A stretch of DNA of 15,348 bases from DASPSR01 sp035516175 (lineage in GTDB: Bacteria > Nitrospirota > UBA9217), in contig DATJAO010000003.1 of NCBI GenBank assembly GCA_035516175.1, forward strand, positions 1 to 15,348, in the 5' to 3' direction. The translations under genes were made by a program, and so were the position numbers. Of this stretch, positions 7,789 to 15,170 are shown in pieces. Below the pieces are notes generated by a model. That model was not told the DNA's origin, made no database searches, and worked only from the letters and a program-made list of their open reading frames with translations. How positions within the stretch are numbered: the first letter of the stretch is position 1; each line of letters begins with the position of its first letter.

Positions 7789-9780
7789 TCATGTACCAAA
7801 TATCAGTAACAGTATCAGCGTTAATAAAATATACGCCAGGTACAGCTGCAGGTTCCCGGATTGAAGCAACTTCACCTTGCGAGCAATCGCATGGATGAAC
7901 CACGTGACCGGATCATACACATACCGCTCAAAGAACGGCGTGATCTCGCCGCCATACCGGATGGATTTCACGAAGAACGGCTTTATCAGGTACGAGACCC
8001 TGAGGTCCCTGCTCGGAAGGTAGATCCGTTTATAAATGAGCCTGAGGGGCTTGGTGAACGCCGTTGCCGTGTACTGCATCCGGGGAGTGAGCCCCGGAAT
8101 GCCGCAGTCCCAGGAATCGGCATACACGGTCTTTCTCCTGCCGCCTGCGAGCCTCACAAAAATGAGAGCGCCGATGAAGATCATCGCCATGGCAACGGCA
8201 AGTGCAGTGGTCGAGAGCGATGCAGAGGACCCGGGCGTCAGCAAGACGCCCTGCTGGTGCAGTTCTACGTAGGATCCCGTAATGGTAAAGACCGCCGGCG
8301 CAAGGAGCGCGACCGGAATTTGCGGAAAGACGCCGAAGACTATACAAAATAACGCCAGGAGCGCCATGCCCGAGACCATCCATGCCGAGGACTCCTGGGC
8401 CGACGTGGCATGCGGGCTCCGCGCCACGCCGAGGAAGGTGGTGCCGAAGGTCTTGACGAAACCGGCAGCCACGATCGCTCCCGTGAGCGCCAGGGCCGCA
8501 CCGCCCAGGGGCGAGACGATCTTCGCAACGACGGATGGCGCCTGGAAGCCGAGAAGGAGCGACTGATACGTGAGCCATTCGCTCACGAACCCGTTCAGAG
8601 GCGGTAAAGCAGTAATGGCAAGAGCGCCAAGGAGGAAGAAGAAACCCGTGTAGGGCATCACCTTGAGGAGCCCGCCCAGTTTTTCCATGTTCCTTGTCCT
8701 GGTTGAGTTCACCACGGACCCGGCTCCCAAAAACAGGAGGCCCTTGAAGAGGGCGTGGTTCAGAGCGTGGTAGAGCGCGGCGGCAAGGGCAAAGCCCGCA
8801 AGGACGAGCATGCCGCTGCTCCGGAACATCATGGACGCGCCGATCCCCATGAGGATGATACCGACGTTCTCCACGCTCGAATAGGCAAGAAAGACCTTGA
8901 GGTCATTCTCCATGATCGCGTAGAGGATGCCGAGGACCGCTGAGACCGCGCCGACCGCGATGATCGTTATCCCCCACCACTCAGGCCCCGCACCCAGCAC
9001 GTCCAAGGCGATCCGGAGGAAGCCGTATACCGCGGTCTTGATCATAACGCCTGACATCAGCGGGGTAATGTTCGATGGCGCAACGGGATAGGCCCGGGGT
9101 ATCCAGGTGTGGAGCGGGATGATGCCCGCCTTGGTGCCGAACCCGATGATCGCAAGGATAAAGACCAGGGACTTAATGCCCTGCGGCAGACTCGGAGCAG
9201 CCGCCCCCATGGACACGAAATCCATGCTGCCCGTGTAGTGTGCCAGCACGAGAAAGAGACCGATGATGAAAGCCGTCCCGATGTGGGTCATCACCACGGT
9301 AAAGAGGCCAGCCTTTGCCGTTTCCTCGTTCCGCTCAAAGACCACAAGGAAGTATGAGGCCACTGCCATGGTCTCCCAGGAAACAAGGAAGGTGTAGATG
9401 TTCGCGGAGAGGACCACACCGTACATGCTCAGGATAAGGATGTTGTACAGGAACCCCATGAAGCCGGCGTTCTTGATCCCCCGGGTGAAGCCAATAGAGT
9501 AGAGGGAAACCGAAATGGTGATGATCGATATAAGAACTACAAAGAAGGCGGAAAGCGCGTCAGCATAAAAGGCAAAGCTGAAGATCGATGACACGGTAAT
9601 ATTCTCGCTGGTGAAGGCCGGGGTAAAGAGAAGGTACCCGCCCGCTGCGAGGAAGAGAAGAGCGCCTGTCAAGGAGAAGAGATAGCTGAAGTTTCGTACT
9701 TTCGAGAGCGGAAGCTGTGAAGCAACTGCGCCGAAAAGAAAACAGAGAATGCCTATCGAAAATATACTCGCAACGTTCAT
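7789..9780 (-). CDS. hyfB: HyfB-like proton-pumping antiporter subunit, first gene of the operon
   Basis: A 663-residue polytopic protein matching the length of HyfB (about 670). It shows Glu136 in VSWETMAVASYF, Lys217 and His224 in FGTKAGIIPLHTWIPRAYP, Lys248 in GVMIKTAVYG, then LAYSSVENVGIILMGIG and LNHALFKGLLF, all conserved channel residues of the NuoL/antiporter family. The HyfB-specific tail begins near residue 556 (SWDCGIPGLTPRMQYTATAF) and leads to a long amphipathic and membrane-spanning end. Its role is ion translocation in the membrane arm. The ATG at 9780 has no clear Shine-Dalgarno sequence. It is the first gene after a sigma70-like promoter at 9857-9884. A second HyfB paralogue closes the visible operon at 1852. 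Two HyfB proteins plus one HyfF give three antiporter-like subunits. Confidence 0.94.
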   Translation of the reverse strand: MNVASIFSIGILCFLFGAVASQLPLSKVRNFSYLFSLTGALLFLAAGGYLLFTPAFTSENITVSSIFSFAFYADALSAFFVVLISIITISVSLYSIGFTRGIKNAGFMGFLYNILILSMYGVVLSANIYTFLVSWETMAVASYFLVVFERNEETAKAGLFTVVMTHIGTAFIIGLFLVLAHYTGSMDFVSMGAAAPSLPQGIKSLVFILAIIGFGTKAGIIPLHTWIPRAYPVAPSNITPLMSGVMIKTAVYGFLRIALDVLGAGPEWWGITIIAVGAVSAVLGILYAIMENDLKVFLAYSSVENVGIILMGIGASMMFRSSGMLVLAGFALAAALYHALNHALFKGLLFLGAGSVVNSTRTRNMEKLGGLLKVMPYTGFFFLLGALAITALPPLNGFVSEWLTYQSLLLGFQAPSVVAKIVSPLGGAALALTGAIVAAGFVKTFGTTFLGVARSPHATSAQESSAWMVSGMALLALFCIVFGVFPQIPVALLAPAVFTITGSYVELHQQGVLLTPGSSASLSTTALAVAMAMIFIGALIFVRLAGGRRKTVYADSWDCGIPGLTPRMQYTATAFTKPLRLIYKRIYLPSRDLRVSYLIKPFFVKSIRYGGEITPFFERYVYDPVTWFIHAIARKVKLLQSGNLQLYLAYILLTLILLLIFGT

Positions 9781-9856
9781 TGGTCAAAATAAAATCGATT
9801 TTCAAATACCGAATGATTCGGGGTCTCGCGGCTGAAAAACGCAAAAGCGGTAAAAA

Positions 9857-9884
9857 TTTACATCAAATCGGAGGGCAATGTCAA
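9857..9884 (-). promoter_or_regulatory. sigma70-like promoter for the hydrogenase-like operon
   Basis: Read on the minus strand, TTGACA (9884-9879) matches the -35 consensus perfectly. A 16-base spacer leads to TGTAAA (9862-9857), which matches four of six positions of the -10 box. Transcription would start near 9850 and give a leader of about 70 nt before the ATG at 9780. The rest of 9781-10070 shows no gene or RNA that I recognise. Confidence 0.5.
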
Positions 9885-10070
9885 GGGGAAATGCGGTTCC
9901 TCCACCCGGTCCGGGCAAGCCCCGCAGGATTTCGGGTTAAAACCATAAGACATTGCAGCAAAGGCGCATGGCCCAGGATCAACTCCAACCACGCGAAGAG
10001 CGGCAGGAGAAGAATCGGCGACGATTAGCACTAGGAGGATCTTACGGAAATCACCCAAAAAGGGCGGCAA

Positions 10071-10106
10071 AAACGGGAGTGTATCCTTGTAAATACGCTC
10101 CCGTTT
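10071..10106 (-). terminator. rho-independent terminator downstream of the cytochrome remnant
   Basis: AAACGGGAGTGTAT (10071-10084) pairs with ATACGCTCCCGTTT (10093-10106) over 14 positions with one wobble, closing an 8-nt loop. On the minus strand the stem ends in CCCGTTTTTGCC, a run of five Ts. It lies 31 bp past the stop of the cytochrome fragment and upstream of the operon promoter, so it would insulate the operon from transcription on its right. Confidence 0.75.
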
Positions 10107-10136
10107 CATGACTAATAAAGGAGGAAAAGCATTTAG

Positions 10137-10289
10137 TTAGTCTTTAGCATGACACTTGTTGCAAAGTGCACGCTGATAGCTTGCCCATTTAGAAACGGGC
10201 CTGTTGTAATAGCCTGCTGTTTGCTGAGCGGTAGTACGCCCATGTGCGTTAGCAACTTCAGTGTTGTCAACACCGAATAAGATCGCCAT
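10137..10289 (-). pseudogene. C-terminal fragment of a c-type cytochrome
   Basis: Fifty codons from 10289 to a TAA at 10139-10137 encode a tail that ends in SKWASYQRALCNKCHAKD. CNKCH is a haem c attachment motif (CxxCH), and the surrounding sequence (YYNRPVSKWASYQ before a terminal haem motif) resembles the ends of small periplasmic cytochromes. No signal peptide or upstream haem motif exists, since at about 10290 the sequence switches to a reverse-transcriptase remnant on the opposite strand. The gene therefore appears truncated at its 5' end, with its terminator retained. An ATG at 10289 happens to be in frame, but it has no ribosome site and a cytochrome without an export signal would not mature. 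A short intact gene is unlikely. Confidence 0.6.
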
Positions 10290-10637
10290 AAGAGGCTCGA
10301 GCAGTTGAGTGTCAAAAATTATCGGTATATGGATGATATTCTGATATTGGCTCCAAGTCGGCGGAAGTTGAGAGAAGCAATCAAGGTGCTGAACCAGACG
10401 TTCAGTGAGCTGAGACTAGAAAAACGCCCGGACAAGACCTCTATCAGGCGAACAGAAAATGGATTTGATTTTTTGGGATATCACTTCAGCCCTGAAGCGC
10501 CCGGAGTAACAACAAAGACCATTTAGCGATTCGTTGTTCGTGCCGTCTGGCTTTGTGATAAGGAGCAGGGGAAGTCTTTCGGCTCCCCCTTGCTTGGGTC
10601 GCAAGTGCGGCGGTGGGTAAATTGCTTAAGAGAGGGT
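10281..10637 (+). pseudogene. reverse transcriptase 3' fragment (YMDD type) with internal stop
   Basis: Following a TAA at 10278-10280, the frame reads into the catalytic motif NYRYMDDILILAPSRRKL, then KVLNQTFSELRLEKRPDKT and ENGFDFLGYHFSPEA, which are reverse-transcriptase palm and following motifs. An amber TAG at 10524-10526 interrupts it. Beyond the stop, RFVVRAVWLCDKEQG and SPLLGSQVRRWVNCLREG continue the family's C-terminal pattern in the same frame to about 10637. The N-terminal half (fingers and first palm motifs) is missing. It is thus a dead 3' remnant of a retroelement-type RT. YMDD rather than YADD argues against a typical group II intron maturase, and I see no intron domain V after it. 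The precise RT class is uncertain. Confidence 0.75.
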
Positions 10638-10669
10638 CCCGTCTCCCGTGCGCGACCTACGCCTAGCAG

Positions 10670-11164
10670 TCACTGTACGCATATGAAAAAGAATGATACT
10701 TGTGCGGTACAATTGACATAAAGGGTGGTCGGGCCGTATCCCAATATTGCGCATATTGTCGTGGGGGGCGACTGGAACGGCGTGACAACGCAATGGGGGC
10801 CTGGAAAGGAGAATGCCTGGTCGAAGGTGATATAATAGACGCCGGATGCAAAAGATGAGCTAAATCCAACTCCCTCGAAGACTGTGCCGTCATAATTTAC
10901 AACTCCGTGTACTCCGGTGGTAATGCCATTTGCGACTCCAGCTGGTCCGGGAGGCCCCACTGGACCCTGAGGTCCTACTGAATCCCATGAGATTGAGGTT
11001 TCAAATCGGTTGCATTGACTAGGACTGCTCACTATTCTTACAAATCCAGTAAGACGCTCTTGGCAGCCATAAATTGTTGCCGCATCACCTACCAGTGGAA
11101 ATGCTGCAATGATTAAAACAGTGAGGCAAATACCAACTGCTGATATCATAGCTATCTTTCTCAT
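10670..11164 (-). CDS. secreted collagen-like protein, short form (paralogue A)
   Basis: Start chosen at ATG 11164 because AGGAGG lies four bases upstream (GAAAGGAGGACATATG); the frame itself opens 14 codons earlier. The 164-residue product has a signal peptide (MRKIAMISAVGICLTVLIIAAFPLVGDA, cleavage expected after GDA), a two-cysteine N-terminal module (IYGCQERLTGFVRIVSSPSQC), a very short collagen-type stretch (GPQGPVGPPGPAG) and a beta-rich C-terminal domain that ends in FFFICVQ. It is a paralogue of the protein encoded just upstream (12111-11371): the same signal peptide, N-module and junction SWDSVGPQGP. Such proteins are exported, but their role is unknown. Its 3' end faces the reverse-transcriptase remnant. 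Confidence 0.82.
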   Translation of the reverse strand: MRKIAMISAVGICLTVLIIAAFPLVGDAATIYGCQERLTGFVRIVSSPSQCNRFETSISWDSVGPQGPVGPPGPAGVANGITTGVHGVVNYDGTVFEGVGFSSSFASGVYYITFDQAFSFPGPHCVVTPFQSPPTTICAILGYGPTTLYVNCTAQVSFFFICVQ

Positions 11165-11239
11165 ATGTCCTCCTTTCTCCTTCTGCGAAACACATCGGGC
11201 CAGCAATAAATTTGACTATTACTATTAGAAATTCTCATT

Positions 11240-11336
11240 CCTATCAAGTGAGCAAAAGGAGGAGGAGCCTTCCGGCTCCCCCCTTGCCTGAACCTATATG
11301 CGGCGGTGAGTGGGTTGGTAAGAGGAACCGCCTCTT
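11240..11336 (+). pseudogene. second, more decayed reverse-transcriptase C-terminal tail
   Basis: In one frame the sequence reads EQKEEEPSGSPLA, stop, TYMRR, stop, VGW, stop, EEPPL. This parallels the tail of the remnant at 10560-10637 (EQGKSFGSPLLGSQVRRWV), and the nucleotides also align (CGGCTCCCCC...TTGC...TGCGGCGGTG). Three in-frame stops fall inside about 50 codons, so it is clearly dead. It lies just past the 3' end of collagen-like paralogue B, in the same relative place as the longer remnant lies to paralogue A. Confidence 0.5.
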
Positions 11337-11348
11337 TGAACCATTGCC

Positions 11349-11365
11349 CCGGATAACATATCCGG
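11349..11365. other. short perfect hairpin after collagen-like gene B
   Basis: CCGGATA (11349-11355) and TATCCGG (11359-11365) form a perfect 7-bp stem with a 3-nt loop, starting six bases past the stop of the collagen-like gene at 11371. There is no T-run on the minus strand, so a role as terminator or mRNA 3' stabiliser is only possible. Confidence 0.3.
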
Positions 11366-11370
11366 ATTTG

Positions 11371-12111
11371 TTAATCTACACAGATGAACGCGAAACGTGC
11401 GTCGCTACCAATCACGTCGTGTCCAGCGACTGTTTGTGTCAGGCCAGTAGCGTCGGTGATGGTAACGCTGGAGGGTTGGACGCAATGGACTGTGAGCCCA
11501 AGACCACCCACATTATCTGAACATGTAATAGGGCTGAGGGTCGTGAGGTCCTCCAAGTCCGGGGTGACAGTGCAACTGGGGAGGACAACAAATGGGAAGG
11601 GTACCGTCACATCCCAACTTATCTCATAGATCCCTGTATCACTACTGTGCACAACAGTGAAATTGTTGCCTACACCTTCAATAATAGTCCCGTCATGATC
11701 GATTACTCCATGGACTGCCTTGGATATCCCGTTGGCGACTCCGGCTGGCCCCTGTGCTCCTTGAGGCCCTGTTGCTCCAGTGGCTCCTGTCGGGCCCTGA
11801 GGCCCCTGTGCTCCTTGAGGCCCTGTTGCTCCGGTGGCCCCTGTCGGACCCTGAGGTCCCTGCGGACCCTGTGGCCCTGCTGGTCCTGCTGGTCCTGCTG
11901 GACCTGCTGGACCCTGAGGCCCTACTGAATCCCACGATGTTGGGGTTTCCAACGCTCTACATTGACCGGGACCGCTAACTATTCTGACAAATCCAGTTAG
12001 GCGCTCTACGCAGCCATAAATTGTTGCCGCCTCACCTAATCGTGGAAATCCTGCAATGCTTAAAACAGTGAGGCAAATACCGATTGCTGATACCGCAGCT
12101 ATCTTTCTCAT
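11371..12111 (-). CDS. secreted collagen-like protein, long form (paralogue B)
   Basis: A 246-residue exported protein. Residues 1-28 are a signal peptide (ending LGEA). IYGCVERLTGFVRIVSGPGQC is the two-cysteine N-module. Residues 64-123 hold 20 uninterrupted Gly-X-Y triplets (GPA, GPQ, GPT, GAT, GAQ). A C-terminal domain ends in DARFAFICVD. The triplet region can form a collagen-type triple helix, and the C-terminal domain is the usual trimerising head in such proteins (inference). The ATG at 12111 follows AAAGGAGGACAT. It is a tandem paralogue of the next gene downstream (11164-10670), which has only four triplets. The gene follows the lipoprotein gene by 61 bp on the same strand and may be co-transcribed. 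Function is unknown; a surface or appendage protein is likely. Confidence 0.87.
   Translation of the reverse strand: MRKIAAVSAIGICLTVLSIAGFPRLGEAATIYGCVERLTGFVRIVSGPGQCRALETPTSWDSVGPQGPAGPAGPAGPAGPQGPQGPQGPTGATGATGPQGAQGPQGPTGATGATGPQGAQGPAGVANGISKAVHGVIDHDGTIIEGVGNNFTVVHSSDTGIYEISWDVTVPFPFVVLPSCTVTPDLEDLTTLSPITCSDNVGGLGLTVHCVQPSSVTITDATGLTQTVAGHDVIGSDARFAFICVD
11740..11922 (-). repeat. Gly-X-Y coding repeats with a 54-bp direct duplication
   Basis: The collagen-like stretch is built of 9-bp-phased repeats. Inside it a 54-bp unit encoding GPTGATGATGPQGAQGPQ occurs twice in tandem with only a few silent changes. Repeats of this kind shorten and lengthen by slippage, which could account for the different triplet counts of the two paralogues. 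Confidence 0.8.
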
Positions 12112-12168
12112 ATGTCCTCCTTTCTCACGTTAACAATGTTTTTCTTTCCACATCGTCCCCAAGTTAAT

Positions 12169-12184
12169 GGCATTAGTTAATGCC
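12169..12184. repeat. 16-bp inverted repeat at the lipoprotein stop
   Basis: GGCATTAGTTAATGCC consists of two perfect 7-bp arms around two bases. It overlaps the stop codon of the lipoprotein gene and lies about 60 bp before the collagen-like gene B. It could be an operator-type site or a weak 3' hairpin; no T-run follows. Confidence 0.3.
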
Positions 12185-12598
12185 TATGATTGTTGAACCT
12201 GTTATGCCGTCCAGCGTCGCAGAGATGCTGCAATAGCCTCTCGATACAGCTATCGCCTGTCCCTTTGAGTCTGGAATGTTACTAATGGCTGCAATTGATA
12301 TATCAGATGAGGTCCAGACCACCATCGTTGTTATATCCTGCACAGAATTGTCTGAGTAAGAACCCGTTGCGGCGAACTGGAGTTGTGTCCCAGAGTTGAT
12401 GCCCAGAGGATTGTTCGGCGTAACGCTAATGGCCCTCAGTACCGCTGTCCTTCCGCTAACTCCGCTAAATTGCTCGACTTGCCCGACTCCTGTGTTGCGT
12501 GGAGGTGTGCCTCCACCTTCTCCTCCACAGGAGGTGAGTGCCAGCGTTAGGCCTACCAGTATGTACATTTGTGCTCTTTTGAAACCGGAATTTTTCAT
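12173..12598 (-). CDS. lipoprotein with a bacterial Ig-like (Big_2-type) domain
   Basis: A 141-residue protein. Residues 1-23 are a lipoprotein signal peptide with the lipobox LTSC (Cys24 is the lipidation site), followed by a flexible Gly-rich linker (GGEGGG). Residues about 54-141 fit one Big_2-type immunoglobulin-like domain: LRAISVTPNNP, then GTQLQFAATGSYSDNS, VVWTSSDISIAAIS, and a final strand SISATLDGITGST. Such domains act in adhesion or as structural spacers at the outer membrane. Related proteins commonly carry several copies; this one ends right after the first, so it may be short by nature or truncated. The ATG at 12598 has only a weak AGAGAAG site upstream. It precedes the two collagen-like genes on the same strand, which suggests a shared cell-surface role. 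Confidence 0.82.
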   Translation of the reverse strand: MKNSGFKRAQMYILVGLTLALTSCGGEGGGTPPRNTGVGQVEQFSGVSGRTAVLRAISVTPNNPLGINSGTQLQFAATGSYSDNSVQDITTMVVWTSSDISIAAISNIPDSKGQAIAVSRGYCSISATLDGITGSTIIGIN

Positions 12599-12728
12599 GT
12601 TTGTCTGTCTTCTCTTTTATTGTTGAGAATTGGGTAAATAAAACGGCCGATTATACCAAAGATTCATCCTTCGGCAGCCCGGCCTCATGCTCTCCATAAA
12701 CGAGGTTTACTGTCCGCTCGTGGGCACA

Positions 12729-12752
12729 ACTGCCGAGTGTATGCTCGGCAGT
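12729..12752. other. hairpin in the spacer downstream of the HAF-repeat gene
   Basis: ACTGCCGAG (12729-12737) pairs perfectly with CTCGGCAGT (12744-12752) around a 6-nt loop, about 55 bp past the HAF gene stop. No T-run follows on the minus strand, so this is at best a non-canonical terminator. The remaining spacer (12599-12806) shows nothing else that I recognise. Confidence 0.35.
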
Positions 12753-12806
12753 GTGTCCGGCATAGTTCCGTCCCACGAACAGTTCATGATGGAGTCCATG
12801 AACAAT

Positions 12807-14672
12807 CTACAATGGGTTACCGAATATACCTGGCCGGCGATACACGAGCCGGTTCCCAGGCTCCGGCGTCATCGTGATGTTCTGGAATCCGATTTCCATC
12901 CCAGTACTGCCGCTTATGGTGAACTGCACATACACGCCGTTCGAGTTGTCGAGGCCGGTAAGCGTGATCGTGGGTGTGATCACGATGATCTGGCCAAGTT
13001 TAAAGTCGATCGTAATGTCATAGCCGTTCTTCACATCCCAGTATACGTTCGGCAGCACACGCTTGAACGTCGAGAAGGGTGCAGAGAACAGGGTGACGCT
13101 GTCGAACGTGCCGGTGATCACATCGCTGGCCGCGGGCATGGGCACCTTAAAGTCAGCCCAGAGCAGCACGTTGCCCATGCTGTCCTGTTTGTTCCAGAAC
13201 TGCACCGCGGCATAACGTATCGACAGGGCCTCCGGGGTGTATATAGGTTCAAGCACTGCGAAGGTAGAGAATGTGCTGGTCAGACCGCAGACCTGCTTGT
13301 TAACTATGTCTACCGGCAGCAGGGTAATATCGGTCCAGGAGCCGCCACTGTAATGGTAGAGCCGCAGCAGTTGCTCAGGAACAGTGATCTTGGTCGGGTC
13401 ATAGACGATGCAGACCTCAACTTGGCCTGTGAAGGTCGCATCCGTCACGATGTCGTATGATGATGTGCCACCCAAGATAGCGAAATTCGGGGGCGGCGTG
13501 GGCAGGCTGCCCGTCAGGACAAGCATGGCCGTCACACTTCCGCCTGTCACAACGTCACTGAAGGTAAGAGCGACTTGCGGACCAAGAGCAACCGATACAT
13601 TCGTTCCTGTCGCCACGGGCGCTACTGCCCCCGGAGTTAGAAGAAATGCATGCAAAGTACCGTTAAATGCCCCCCAGCCGACAATCTGACCAGCATTATT
13701 TATTCCCTGTCCGGCTCCTAGGACCCACCCTGATGATGAAGGTATCAGGTTATTGAGGTCATACATCGTGCCGCCACTGTACAGGAAGGCGTGCTGAACC
13801 GTATCGCCGGTAAGAAACGACCCACCCACGATAAGTCCGGAGATGTTGATACCGAAGGCCGTGCTAAAGTCGCCGCCAAGAGTGCCGAGGTCGGTCATGG
13901 TTCCGCCACTGTAGAGGATTGCGTGACTGGCGGCATCACCAGAAAGATACGAACTCCCCACGATCTTGCCGGAGTCGTTGATGCCGTTGGCCCTGCTATC
14001 ACTGCCACCAAGGGTGCCGAGGTCGGTCATGGTGCTGCTACTGTAGAGGAATGCATGACTGGCGGCATCACCAGAAAGATCCGAAACCCCCACAATCTGG
14101 CCGGAGGTGTTGATACCGAAGCCGAAACTATTGGTGCCGCCCAGGGTGCCAAGGTCGGCCATTATACCGCCACTGTACAGGAAGGCGTGCTGGGCTGTAT
14201 CGCCGGTAAGATTTGCCTCCCCCACAATCTGGCTGGAGTTGTTGATGGCCTGGGACTCGCTATTGGTGCCGCCCAAGGTGCCGAGGTCGGCCATTATACC
14301 GCCACTGTACAGGAACGCGTGAACGGCAGTATCACCGGTAAGAGCCGCACCTCCCACAATCTGGCCGGAGTTGTTGATGTCTGAGCCGACGCTAGTCGTG
14401 CCGCCCAGGGTGCCGAGGTCAGTCATGGTGCCGCCACTGTACAGGAAGGCATGAATGTAACCACTTGTAATCGCCGCCTGTCCCGTCACCTGGCCGTTGT
14501 CGTTGATGCCTTCGCCGACGCTAGTCGTGCCGACGCTAGTCGTGCCACCAAGGCCGCCGAGGTCTATCACTAGGTAAGAAGGTTGGGCTGAAACAGTAGC
14601 AGCAAATAAGAGTATCGTCAGCATTAACATCGAAAATACACTCACCTTATTATTCGTAACAAGCTTCTTCAT
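12807..14672 (-). CDS. secreted HAF-repeat protein
   Basis: A 621-residue exported protein. It begins with a signal peptide (MLMLTILLFAATVSA, cleavage before QPSYL). Residues about 35-350 hold seven HAF repeats of roughly 44 residues, each with a core like HAFLYSGGTMTDLGTLGG followed by a GINDSGQIVG-type strand; the last two are divergent. A middle domain (about 350-480) contains a beta-sandwich-type sequence with a PPNFAILGG turn, YHYSGGSWTDIT and a CGLTSTFSTFAVLEP ending. The C-terminal part (about 485-621) is unassigned. HAF repeats are taken to fold as a beta-propeller-like array, but no biochemical role is established. The ATG at 14672 follows AGGAGGTGAGCC, a very strong ribosome site. 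Its start lies 32 bp past the stop of the small TPR-like gene, so the two may form an operon. Confidence 0.88.
   Translation of the reverse strand: MKKLVTNNKVSVFSMLMLTILLFAATVSAQPSYLVIDLGGLGGTTSVGTTSVGEGINDNGQVTGQAAITSGYIHAFLYSGGTMTDLGTLGGTTSVGSDINNSGQIVGGAALTGDTAVHAFLYSGGIMADLGTLGGTNSESQAINNSSQIVGEANLTGDTAQHAFLYSGGIMADLGTLGGTNSFGFGINTSGQIVGVSDLSGDAASHAFLYSSSTMTDLGTLGGSDSRANGINDSGKIVGSSYLSGDAASHAILYSGGTMTDLGTLGGDFSTAFGINISGLIVGGSFLTGDTVQHAFLYSGGTMYDLNNLIPSSSGWVLGAGQGINNAGQIVGWGAFNGTLHAFLLTPGAVAPVATGTNVSVALGPQVALTFSDVVTGGSVTAMLVLTGSLPTPPPNFAILGGTSSYDIVTDATFTGQVEVCIVYDPTKITVPEQLLRLYHYSGGSWTDITLLPVDIVNKQVCGLTSTFSTFAVLEPIYTPEALSIRYAAVQFWNKQDSMGNVLLWADFKVPMPAASDVITGTFDSVTLFSAPFSTFKRVLPNVYWDVKNGYDITIDFKLGQIIVITPTITLTGLDNSNGVYVQFTISGSTGMEIGFQNITMTPEPGNRLVYRRPGIFGNPL
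13622..14576 (-). repeat. tandem ~132-bp repeats coding for HAF motifs
   Basis: Blocks of about 132 bp recur in phase with the gene. On the plus strand each carries variants of CCACTGTACAGGAAGGCGTG and GGTGCCGAGGTCGGTCAT. Central copies are nearly identical, and outer copies diverge. They are protein-coding repeats and not a CRISPR array. Confidence 0.8.
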
Positions 14673-14704
14673 GGCTCACCTCCTGAATGAGATTTGATCG
14701 TACA

Positions 14705-15034
14705 TTACCGACTATGAGCCCTTGGCTCTATATGTGTTGTCGCATCATTCCCGATCAGTAGAACAATCCCTCGCTGGTAGTAGAGAGAAGCCTCAAGGGG
14801 CGACACATCTAGTGCCTTGATGAACTCGTCGGTCGCTGTCAGGTAGTAGCTTCTGTTTAAGGCTGCTGTCGCGGCATTGATTGCGTTCTCGTAAGCTTGA
14901 TACTGCCGTGCAAAGTCCACCTGTGCGGAAACGACCCTGACCATAATCAGCGCGCATACGAGGAGCAGGGGGAGGAATAGGAACAGCCGGATGCCTGATA
15001 CGGCAGAACTTTTTTTGTAAGGCAGGATGAGCAT
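14705..15034 (-). CDS. small secreted TPR-like protein
   Basis: The start chosen is ATG 15034, preceded by AGGGTGA about five bases upstream; the frame stays open to a TTG at 15064 and a GTG at 15043 also fits. The product (about 109 residues) has a basic N-terminus, a hydrophobic signal segment (IRLFLFLPLLLVCALIMVRV) with a likely cleavage after VSA, and then a helical region. YENAINAATAALNRSYYLTATDEFIKALDVSPLEASLYYQRG resembles one and a half tetratricopeptide repeats: an Ala-rich helix, a spaced pair of Tyr, then a D-x-SP turn. It is too short for a full TPR superhelix, so it may be truncated or a partner-binding stub. It lies 32 bp upstream of the HAF gene on the same strand. Function unknown. 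Confidence 0.6.
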   Translation of the reverse strand: MLILPYKKSSAVSGIRLFLFLPLLLVCALIMVRVVSAQVDFARQYQAYENAINAATAALNRSYYLTATDEFIKALDVSPLEASLYYQRGIVLLIGNDATTHIEPRAHSR

Positions 15035-15170
15035 TGCGATCACCCTATTTATAATATTGCGCAAAAGAAAAAGGGCGAGCTAACCAAAGGCATAATCCTT
15101 CAATTCCCAAAAAGAGGTATGTACCACTAGAAACTTGAAATAGTATTGTTGATATATGTGTTCCTCATCG

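Noticed and set aside
9858..10109. 83-codon minus-strand frame before the operon, with several cysteines
   Set aside because: It starts inside the terminator stem, has no ribosome site, overlaps the promoter, and matches no family I know.
10638..10700. Possible group II intron domain V after the reverse transcriptase
   Set aside because: I could not find the characteristic domain V hairpin with its GAAA loop, and the RT has YMDD rather than the usual YADD.
12687..13460. 257-codon open frame on the plus strand
   Set aside because: It is antisense to the C-terminal part of the HAF gene and shows no motif.
13791..14384. Regular repeats suggesting a CRISPR array or a plus-strand repeat protein
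   Set aside because: The period is about 132 bp without unique spacers of constant size, and the repeats are the coding units of the HAF protein. The plus-strand frame is their complement.
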